From Acrasis kona (lineage: Eukaryota; Heterolobosea; Eutetramitea; Acrasida; Acrasidae), in assembly GCA_026419775.2 (NCBI GenBank), contig JAOPGA020000460.1:1-64000 (forward strand): a stretch of 64,000 bases of DNA, read 5' to 3'. A program made the position numbers and the translations under genes. The notes under the pieces are model-generated. The model saw only the letters and a program-made list of their open reading frames with translations. It had not been told where the DNA came from and ran no database searches. Shown piece after piece: positions 1 to 8,001 of this stretch (positions within the stretch are counted from its first letter, which is position 1; every line of letters begins with the position of its first letter).

Positions 1-544
1 AATTATAAGCACAAAAATTAAGTACATACTTGATGGCACAATACATCCATTCAGCAAGCCACAAACAAGACAGCATTTGTGGTATAATGGACACTACAAA
101 ATCCATGGTGTAATGTCTCAAATCCTTATTGATTTTAATGGGTACATAGTTGCAGTCGAAACAGGCATTCCAGGGCATCTTCATGATGCTACTCAAGCTA
201 GAAACTGTCGAACAATTCAGAAAATAGTTGGGAGTGATTTTGCACTTACCGACTGTGCTTATAGCAATGTAAATTTTTGTGTTGGAGGTTTTAAAGGTAA
301 ACAGCTCATTTCAAAGTCAAGAAAAACTTTTGATAAGGTTTCAAGGCATGAGCAAGTACTTATTGAGAACGTTAACAGCTTTTTAAAGAAGCCACGGACT
401 ACTTCAAAAGACTGTAAATTCAAACAAGGTGTTCCATTGTTATGTGCATGTGTGGTGATATGTTGCGGTATGTACAACTTCAGAAAACTATATGGCGATT
501 ATATTAGTATGAAAAAAGAGGGAATTCTGATCAATAAAAATTAG
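1..544 (+). CDS. PIF/Harbinger-like DDE transposase, C-terminal part (5' end outside window)
   Basis: The frame is open from base 2 to the stop at 542-544, so the protein enters from the left edge. It fits the DDE_Tnp_4/HARBI1 nuclease family. The first acidic residue is in DGT (32-34), followed by the HPFSKP and WYNGHYKIHG stretch. The second is in TDCAY (D at 251-253). A likely third is the Glu at 365-367 in VLIENVNSF. These residues would form the metal-binding site for cutting transposon ends. The partner MADF/Myb-like DNA-binding protein typical of this superfamily is not in the window. The catalytic residues look intact, so it may be a young copy. Completeness cannot be judged because the N-terminus is missing. 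Confidence 0.8.
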   Translation, partial: IISTKIKYILDGTIHPFSKPQTRQHLWYNGHYKIHGVMSQILIDFNGYIVAVETGIPGHLHDATQARNCRTIQKIVGSDFALTDCAYSNVNFCVGGFKGKQLISKSRKTFDKVSRHEQVLIENVNSFLKKPRTTSKDCKFKQGVPLLCACVVICCGMYNFRKLYGDYISMKKEGILINKN

Positions 545-906
545 TTTTTTAAAATACATGGTGTAAGTTTATAAATACTTGGTGTTAATCGAATGTAAAT
601 TGGTGTTAATCAATTTTTGGTTGAGTAAACGATTCATGTTTAAAAAAGGTCTATTTAAAGTAACCGGGAAGACAATAAATTTAAAATCTCACAGAGACAA
701 TAACCTTATCACTGGCAGAAGTTAAAGTTAAAACAAAAAGGGACTTATTAACCCAACATCAAAATTAATAAGAATAAGAGTGGAAACTAAAAAGTGATCA
801 CAAACACAAAGAGGATACAACCTAATTCAAAATGGCTGATTATAAATAGTGGTGGCGCCTTGTTATTTGAGGCTCAAATGTAGATTGTTTTATTAAATCA
901 AAAATA
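545..906. other. Non-coding stretch after the transposase, with short direct repeats
   Basis: No coding frame seen. The 11-base word TGGTGTTAATC occurs at 580-590 and again at 601-611, with a related TGGTGTAAG near 559. These could belong to the terminal part of the transposon. The other element end lies outside the window, so this cannot be tested here. Confidence 0.4.
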
Positions 907-1788
907 TCACTTTGGGTTTAGTATCTCATAAATCTCTGCAAAATCATCCCCTCCAGAGCTAGGTCCTTTCTCTACAGTCTCTTTTGCAAGATCTTTGACT
1001 CCTGCCAAAACAGACGTTCCAACTCCTAATCTCTTTGCCTCCTCTTCGATGAGAGACGCGTCTTTAAGGACTCCATCTACTGAGAAGTTGGGGTTTTTGT
1101 AATTTCTTTCCAAGAACCTTGGACCCTTAAGGTCCATGTATCCGAAGTGAAATTGTCCTCCCTTTACAATATCGTGAAGCAAATCTGGTTCAATTCCTGC
1201 ACGTTCTACCATCGCCAAGCTAGTGCCATACACTGAAGTGAGGCCTATTACCAAATTGTTAAGAGCTAATTTTATCTGCATAGCTTTTGGACAAGAATCA
1301 AGGTATCTTATAGTGGGGCCAAAACAATGTAACAATGCTTCTAATTCTTTATCACCCTCTTCAGCTCCTAATAGTAGTTGAAGTTTACCAGCCTGAGCAA
1401 CAGTATTGGTACCCAATACGGGACATTCATAATACTTGATGTTGTTTTTAGAACAAATTTCATTCGCTTCAAGAGAATATTCTACTCCTATAGTCATCAT
1501 CATTATCAAACTTTTACTCGCCATCGCTTTCATGACCATAGGATCGTTAAAAATGTTGTTTTTCAGATTGTCGTAGTCAAACATCATTGCCACAACGTAT
1601 TTATCTGCCTTTTCGACTGCATCTAAAACAGTACTCGCGACAATAACGTTGTCCCCCTTCTTCTTCTTTAGGGCATTGGATTTCTCAGTTGTGCGGCTGA
1701 ACGCGTGTACTATGTATTTGTTGTCCACTAGATGTTCGGCCATAAACATGCCCATGACCCCAAGCCCAAGAAAGGCCACATTAGTCAT
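907..1788 (-). CDS. NAD(P)-dependent beta-hydroxyacid dehydrogenase (HIBADH / glyoxylate reductase family)
   Basis: Single-exon protein of 293 residues, the usual length for this family. It opens with the Rossmann motif VAFLGLGVMG. A substrate-loop motif resembling DAPVSGG appears as ECPVLGTNT. The catalytic lysine is in the helix KLALNNLVIG (KxxxN pattern). Members reduce or oxidise small beta-hydroxyacids such as 3-hydroxyisobutyrate, glyoxylate or succinic semialdehyde; the exact substrate cannot be read from sequence. The ATG at 1788 was chosen because it immediately precedes the Rossmann strand. No mitochondrial presequence is visible. It is divergent to RPS14. Confidence 0.85.
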   Translation of the reverse strand: MTNVAFLGLGVMGMFMAEHLVDNKYIVHAFSRTTEKSNALKKKKGDNVIVASTVLDAVEKADKYVVAMMFDYDNLKNNIFNDPMVMKAMASKSLIMMMTIGVEYSLEANEICSKNNIKYYECPVLGTNTVAQAGKLQLLLGAEEGDKELEALLHCFGPTIRYLDSCPKAMQIKLALNNLVIGLTSVYGTSLAMVERAGIEPDLLHDIVKGGQFHFGYMDLKGPRFLERNYKNPNFSVDGVLKDASLIEEEAKRLGVGTSVLAGVKDLAKETVEKGPSSGGDDFAEIYEILNPK

Positions 1789-2396
1789 TGTAAAGAAGTT
1801 GTACACGCACTAGCTCGAGCTCATTCTTTGAACGCCAGCAAGTTGCTTTTAATTAATCAATCTTATGAATAGCAAACCAAAATCTTTGTTGATGAATGGA
1901 TGGACACTGAAATTCGATTAACAACGAACAAACTTCTTATAACAAAAGACTGTTTTATCTATTATTTATTTTAATCGCATCAATACAATTCAAAAAGTAA
2001 GCAAGCAAATTATAAAGTGTCTATTATAATTCAATCGCGATAATTTATTGCTCTTCTACTTTGTTTACTTTGATGGGCGATGTAAATCTATGGAGCGATA
2101 TAAATTACGTTATAAGGCTCTGCTGACACTTTTATACTAATTCCGATCGCTATTCAATGTTCACCTCGGAGATTTGGCATATCGCTATGCTTTCCGGAAA
2201 GAATAGTCGTAACGATAATTAAATTATTGTCCAGCCAACAGTAGTCCACCATCCTCTTCTTAGCCCAATCCACTAGTGTTCATCTTGATTTAACTCATTG
2301 TAATAACAAAGAATCGTCCAATAGGACACTCAACTGTGAAATGTTTAATTTTGAAAAACTTGTGAACGAAAACCTACGTACGTCGAAACACAGAAA
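1789..2396. other. Divergent intergenic region between dehydrogenase and RPS14
   Basis: About 600 bases without a convincing coding frame. It presumably holds both promoters. Two perfect palindromes are visible: AGCTCGAGCT at 1812-1821 and CTTTCCGGAAAG at 2190-2201, the latter about 195 bases upstream of the RPS14 start. No function is assigned. Confidence 0.4.
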
Positions 2397-2897
2397 ATGA
2401 GCAAAAAGAGCAAGAAAGTCCAAGAGAAGACCGTCGCGTTCTACGGTCCACCAGGTATTCGTGAGGGAGAGAATATTTTCGGTGTCGCACACATCTATGC
2501 TTCTTTCAACAACACATTCGTGGTATGGATAATTTAACATTTTCACATGAAACTAAATTTTATTCAGCACGTCACTGATTTATCAAACCAAGAGACCATC
2601 GTTAAAGTCACTGGTGGTATGAAAGTAAAGGCTGATCGTGATGAGTCATCCCCATACGCAGCTATGTTAGCCGCCCAAGATGTTGTTGCCAAGTGCAAGG
2701 AACTCGGTATCAGCGCTTTACACATTAAGTTGAGAGCTACTGGTGGTACTCTATCCAGAACCCCAGGACCTGGTGCACAATCAGCTCTTCGTGCCTTGGC
2801 TCGTGGTGGAATCAGAATTGGACGCATTGAAGATGTAACACCAATTCCTCATGATAGTACTAGAAGAAAGGGTGGTCGTCGTGGTAGAAGATTGTAA
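2397..2897 (+). CDS. RPS14: Cytosolic 40S ribosomal protein uS11 (S14)
   Basis: Two exons, 2397-2522 and 2568-2897, separated by a 45-nt intron (2523-2567, GTATGG..TTCAG). The phase-0 splice restores the conserved sequence FNNTFVHVTDLS. The product is a typical uS11, with [20 protein letters not shown], the ATGGT and [14 protein letters not shown] stretches, and the basic [11 protein letters not shown] tail that binds 18S rRNA on the platform of the small subunit. Length (151 residues) matches eukaryotic S14. The ATG at 2397 gives the usual lysine-rich N-terminus. This gene also serves as an internal reference for intron style in the window. Confidence 0.98.
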
Positions 2898-3011
2898 ATC
2901 TTTGCATCAATATAAAAAATTCTTGTTCAATAATTTGTTTATTTATTTACCATCCGGTACTCAATTTGTTCTTGATTTTGAAAAAAGTATATAAAATGAA
3001 GTTCTTTTATT

Positions 3012-3430
3012 TTACATTCTCCCCCTACCACGTCCTCCTCTTCCACCACCTCTACCGCCTCTTCCACCTCCACGTCCTCCGCGCGTAGGTCCACTACCGG
3101 TTTGTGTTTTTTCTGGTTTTTTGCGTTTGGGATGAATTGTATTATCTTGAAGTAAGTTATCGAGGTTTGCGGTGTCCGGTAGGATCACGTAACGGATGTT
3201 GTTACCGCGAACGCTCATGTGCTCCAGCGTGACTGGTTTTTTCCCTTTTAGTGTCATTTTTACTGTTTTTAAATGAGTGTTCATGCTGACGTCCACGCCT
3301 GCAAAGGTTTAGTTCAAGATCTGAAGTAATTGCACATACCAACAATTGTTCCAGATACGATTGTACCATTTTTTAATTCAATGGTAACTGTTTGGTTACT
3401 TAGCTTCATCAAAAACCTCACGAGCTTCAT
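3012..3430 (-). CDS. SNRPD1: Small nuclear ribonucleoprotein Sm D1
   Basis: Two exons, 3340-3430 and 3012-3298, with a 41-nt intron (3299-3339). Exon 1 encodes [19 protein letters not shown], the start of Sm motif 1. Exon 2 begins in the same glycine codon and continues with [18 protein letters not shown] and Sm motif 2 ([14 protein letters not shown]). The tail is an RGG repeat ([13 protein letters not shown]), which in known SmD1 is dimethylated and recognised by SMN-type assembly factors. The protein sits in the heptameric Sm ring of U1, U2, U4 and U5 snRNPs. Length is about 125 residues, as expected. Confidence 0.97.
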
Positions 3431-3986
3431 CTGTGTTTGTTTCAAGGAATAAATTGACGTTGACCCACTTGGTTGTAACCAAACAAACACATCATTACGC
3501 ACCTCATTTTTTAACTCTACAGCGGCACTAAAGGATCGGTAGAGTTGAAAGACGGATTGCATTGCTTTATATAGACAGTTGATGACAGCAAAAGAGAGCA
3601 ATTAAAAAATTGGAGTTACAAGAGAAGAATCAACAAAACTGTCGTGTATGCTTTATGCCGCATATGAGATACTGATCTAGTGCCAAAAACGACACAAGTT
3701 ATGAATATCATACATTTTTGTATGATTCGGCAAACAAATTGTCGCCCGAATAAGATGGAATTCGTGGCTAGCGCCAAACAAAGCATTCCGCAGCGTGGAA
3801 AAACCTGTACTGATATGTTCCTAAAATATGTAGACATCCCTTAAGAGTAAGTGTGGGTTTCAAACATTGCTTCTTCAATTACTTCAAATAGCCTATCGAA
3901 TGATTTTGAATTGAAAGAAGAGTATCATTTGACATGTGGATGAAATTGATGTGACATATTGAAGGTTGTTAAAATCTGAAAAATGT
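3431..3986. other. Intergenic region between SNRPD1 and the tRNA gene
   Basis: About 550 bases. A 73-codon frame on the minus strand (3616-3837) has no recognisable features. I see no other gene. It must include the SNRPD1 promoter and the tRNA 3' flank. Confidence 0.4.
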
Positions 3987-4067
3987 CGCATCGAGCAGGG
4001 TTCGAACCTGCGCGTGTTTCCACAACAGATTTCAAGTCTGTCGCCTTAACCACTCGGCCATCGATGC
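3987..4067 (-). tRNA. tRNA-Ser (anticodon UGA)
   Basis: The reverse strand folds into an 81-base class II tRNA. The 7-bp acceptor pairs GCATCGA with TCGATGC and is followed by discriminator G. The D arm is typical (GGCCGAGTGGTTAAGGC). The anticodon loop CTTGAAA carries TGA. A long variable arm (serine type) and the T arm GGTTCGAACC complete the fold. No intron is present. A run of five T on the sense strand (plus-strand A at 3979-3983) lies just past the 3' end and is a good RNA polymerase III terminator. The internal A and B boxes are intact. Confidence 0.97.
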
Positions 4068-4487
4068 ATGATAATAATATTTCGGATTGTTGTACTAGTT
4101 AATTATGTAGGAAAAAATTACTAAAGAACTACTCACAACTTCAATATGTCCTCAGACCACCGTGACATCGGTAGAAACTCACGGAGAGGAAAGACCTTCA
4201 TAATGTCGTTCTTCCAATGAATATCTAACAGAGCACCCTCTTTTTACTGAAAGTTTTATTAAAAAAGTAAATTATTGTCTTACGTTTTTAGTAATATTTA
4301 TGACACAATTATTCGAACATTATCCATGTCCATCTACGGATTGGCAGGGGAAAAGAATCTATACAAGATAACAAGTTTTACCAATAAAGTATTATTTAAG
4401 CGTTGTAAATAAGGTTCTTAACGTTTAAGCGGACGCCCAAATTTAGGCTGTGGTCTTACGGGCGCTAAAAACAAAAGCTCAAATTGA
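4068..4487. other. Intergenic region, possibly holding a small minus-strand exon
   Basis: Mostly AT-rich. On the minus strand, 4133 to about 4240 is open for some 35 codons and ends at TGA (4133-4135), with wording such as DIHWKNDIMKVFPL. A splice-acceptor-like CTTTCAG lies just upstream. I could not find a matching first exon or recognise a family. It is recorded as a possible small gene only. Confidence 0.3.
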
Positions 4488-6935
4488 ATGAAGATACGAC
4501 CAGCGTTGTTAAGCGACCAACCAATTGAGCTTCAAGTAAAGAGACCTCTCTTATTGAACCTTGCATGTTCAATTAACTCTGCTATTATTACTACTGTCAT
4601 TGTATTATCCATTTGTATAGGGCTGGTGACAGTTGTATGGGCTTCGATTAACAATGCGATGGTACTACGTCTTACTACGGAGCTAAGCCAATCTATATCA
4701 GTGGATATCTCCAATAGTATACTTGACAGATTGTCTCCTATTAGAACACTGGCTGTAGCTTGTACAGCTACCATAGCAAGTGGAGTGTTCAATCGGGGTA
4801 AGTGTATGCATATCGAAAGAGAATGACAACATAGGTTTTAATGAATCTGTTCCAATCGCAATCAACATTGCTTCACAGGCGAGCTTGGAATTGAATAGGC
4901 AGGTGGAGGTCTTTATGTACGATAATAGCAAAAACAATAGTTTGAAAATGGTTGGATCTATAGCATCTAATGGATCTTCAATATTCAATTTTGGCATCTG
5001 GCCAGGCTTTGGAGCTCCAAGATCTTTTAATGCCTTGATTCCTGATGGATTTGGAGGATTTTTTCCAGCATTCAATTATGACTACGAAATTTTCACCCAA
5101 TTGGTCGAGTCGCTTTTACCGATGTCATGGAGCAAGTCATCTGTAGTTTTAATAGACAATACGTTCTATTCAATATTTTTGACTTTAGGAGTTGGGATGG
5201 GCAAGAATACTAGAGGAGGATATGACTACTACTCTGCTACTGACCTAGACACTACTAATATCAACAGAATGCTCAATACTTTCGGCGAAAGAGTACCAGA
5301 TTCCTTGATAGCATTAATAGAAGTTTCTACAGAGAACGTAATAGGATGTAAGTAAATCAATGTGAACGTTAATCATTAACTGATATTAGTGAGCGATCAG
5401 TCTGAGTTGTTTGATTTGTCGACTGGAGAAGCTAAATTAATAAAGGCATCAAAGCATAATGACACTCTATTAGTAGGGTCTGTAAAGACCTTGCTATCAA
5501 CAAAGCCTTTGAATACTGTCAGTCCAGCGGAAGTTGAAAGAGTTCAATACTACGATGCAACTAGAGCCAGTAATATATGGGTTGATTATAAAAGAATTAT
5601 GGATGGGTTTGGAGTAGATTGGATCGTACTAGTCATGGTACCCCAAAATAGTTTTATTGGTAGTTATACCACTGTAATCGCTATAGTCGCAAGTGCCTGC
5701 GTGTTGGTAATCTTAATTGCATTTGCTTTTGGAGTTTGCACCAGCATGTCAGTTGTAAGGCCGATAAAAAAACTGATGGGGAAAATGTACCTTGTAGAGG
5801 ATATGCAACTAGATGACGGTTCTTGATGATGGCCTAAAATTGTCTAATCTAACTGAAGTAAGGAACATGCAAGTAACTTTTCATCAGTTGGTATTGAGAT
5901 TGAAGGAGTACAAGTCCTTCTTACCGGCTCATATTATAGCAAGAGATTTTGGAGATGAGGATGAGGAAGTAGAACCCACGAGCACGAGACAGCTAGAACC
6001 AGTTAGCGGAACTGTGAGGAGATCTGACTCGTTCCACACACTACCAGCATCAGTATCATCAGATCGTTCGTCAGTATCAATGATTAGAAATAAAATGTTT
6101 AGCGTTGGTTTAGAGCACAGGGAGATCACAGCATTGGTAGTAAATATATGTAATGTTGGGTAATTTTATAGATCAATACGGTTCTGATACGTTTGTGTCT
6201 CTACATGGTCAGTTGTTAACCCTAGTATCGCAATCATGTACAAAAAAATGTGGTCGGATGGTACGTTTTGATCAAAATACCTTTGTGGCCACCTGGAATG
6301 CAACAAAATTTGTAAGAAATCATACCAATTCAGCATGCCACGCTGCCCTGGCTATTCTAGATAGCTTTAATAAAATTATTAGCTGTAATTACCAATTGAA
6401 AATTACGATTGGTATAGCCACTGGTTATTCTTACTTTGGAAATATAGGGTCTGCAACAACTCGTTTATTATGCACCTTTGGTGAATCTATCGTCAAAGCT
6501 GATACCATATCGAAACTAAATAACAAACTGAGTACAACAATACTTATTAATCATTCAGCTCGTGAGTCCCTAAACAAGTCGTTCAGAGTTAGACCGGTCG
6601 ATATTGTTAATATAAGGGACGTTGATGATAATGAATATTCTGAGCGTCTCTATGAGCTAATGAACAATAAGCAGTACGCCGATGACGAGTGGATGTATGC
6701 ATTGGACAAGGAAAAGTCAGAAAATATCTATCACGTCTTTTCAGATGGTTATGAATTGATGATGAATAATAAGATCAGCGACGCTGAGAGCAAATTTAAC
6801 GAGTTCCTCACACATTTCCCCGACGATCCTGTCACCAAAAATTTGCTGAAAAGAATCAAAATTATTAAAAGCAAGAGCAATGATGATACTTTTACATCAT
6901 GGTATCATACTTGTGGACTCTTTGTATTCGATTAA
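4488..6935 (+). CDS. Membrane class III nucleotide-cyclase-like protein with degenerate catalytic domain; two frame breaks
   Basis: Exons 4488-4797, 4835-5347 and 5390-6935, with introns of 37 nt (4798-4834) and 42 nt (5348-5389). Order: short cytoplasmic N-terminus, TM1 (IITTVIVLSICIGLV), extracellular sensor region, TM2 (IVASACVLVILIAFAF), HAMP-like linker, cyclase fold, C-terminal TPR-like tail. Conserved sequence continues in another frame at about 5813-5826 and at 6156-6163. At the first point a 58-nt intron (5755-5812) would also restore frame, but it removes most of the HAMP. Both metal-binding aspartates look lost: NICNVGNF replaces the xDIxxFT motif and RFDQNTF replaces YIGDxIM. The protein is therefore either a pseudogene, mis-sequenced, or a non-catalytic partner. 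It is a paralogue of the gene at 34099-36502. Confidence 0.75.
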
Positions 6936-7340
6936 ACTTTATCATGTTTGTTTTAATTTCTTATGGGCGTGTTTGTATCTAGCTGTACCTAAATCGTAGT
7001 GCTCATTGTGTATGTCTGTTTTTATCTTCTCTTATATGATTCACTCTTAACCACTCCACACATTTATTTGGCTCTGGGTTGACCGAAATTGACCTTAGAA
7101 AACAAACACATTGAAATACGCTGGGGCAAGTGACTTTTTAACATCTTTTTTCAATTTTTTTCGTTTATATCAATTGTATGCATCGTTATAAGACTCAAAA
7201 ATTTTGGGACCGAAGAAGAGTTAAATCCATGCTCAAACAAAAAGGAATAAACATGTAGAAAATTTTGGATCAATTTGGTGATCTTAAAATATCGCCGGTT
7301 GACGAGTAAAGTTATATTTTTAAAATACTAAAACACCAAC
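6936..7340. other. Intergenic region
   Basis: About 400 AT-rich bases between the cyclase-like gene and the next plus-strand gene. No coding frame, RNA gene or repeat is recognised. Confidence 0.4.
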
Positions 7341-7736
7341 ATGATGACCGAGGAGAATAGCAAAGAAGTGGAGCAAACATTAATTAAAGATCCATATCAG
7401 AACCCCTTTGAGAAACAAATCGATAACTCTGTGTTCGCACCAGTGGTGGTTGAACCGGAAAGCGACAAGAAAGAATCATCGTCTACCGAGGAGCGTAACG
7501 AACAAGCTCAAGGATTGATATCAAATGTTACTCAAGGCATTACCAATATTATAGAAAAGGTGGATGTCAATGCAGTGAAAGAAACAGTGTCCAGTGTAAC
7601 TCACTCAGTGGTTGATGCAGCAGCACATGGATATGAGGTTGCAGCTGACGTGTCGCATAGTGTCGTTGAACAAGCTTCGAAACTACTAGGACTAAATCAA
7701 CAACCAGAGAAGGAAGATAAGAAAGAAGAAAAATAA
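7341..7736 (+). CDS. Small acidic protein with amphipathic helical middle; unknown function
   Basis: Single exon, 131 residues, starting at tandem ATGs (7341 and 7344). The N-terminal half is charged and serine-rich. Residues about 60-115 (ITNIIEKVDVNAVKETV, SVVDAAAHGYEVAADV, SVVEQASKLLG) form repeated 11-residue-like amphipathic helices, of the sort found in apolipoprotein-like or late-embryogenesis-like proteins. The last residues are a lysine/glutamate tail. No signal peptide or membrane segment is present. I do not recognise a family, and a membrane-surface or stress role would be speculation. Codon use resembles the neighbours, so it is probably real. Confidence 0.6.
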   Translation: MMTEENSKEVEQTLIKDPYQNPFEKQIDNSVFAPVVVEPESDKKESSSTEERNEQAQGLISNVTQGITNIIEKVDVNAVKETVSSVTHSVVDAAAHGYEVAADVSHSVVEQASKLLGLNQQPEKEDKKEEK

Positions 7737-8001
7737 AACTTGTAATTTACATTATAATTTAATTGCCTTTGGTATCTACATGTATGTACTTTTTCAAAAT
7801 AAGATATTTATTGTCATCGGGGCGTTGGCTAAGTATCTTGTTTGGTCCGAAGTGAGGACTTTGAACATTGTTGGGCAACATTACAAACATCTCGAGGATT
7901 TCTAGTCCTGTTATTGTCAACCAGCACTATAAAACTCAAACCGCACCAACTAGCGAACACGTTTATTTATTATTAAGTTGTCGATTAGTTCGTAGAACAA
8001 T

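Noticed and set aside
3616-3837. 73-codon minus-strand frame upstream of SNRPD1
   Set aside because: Cysteine-rich hydrophobic wording without domain; likely chance in AT-rich promoter DNA.
6150-6171. 22-nt intron GTAATG..TATAG in the cyclase-like gene
   Set aside because: Keeps frame but removes residues that align gap-free with the paralogue; far below the 35-45 nt size of other introns here.
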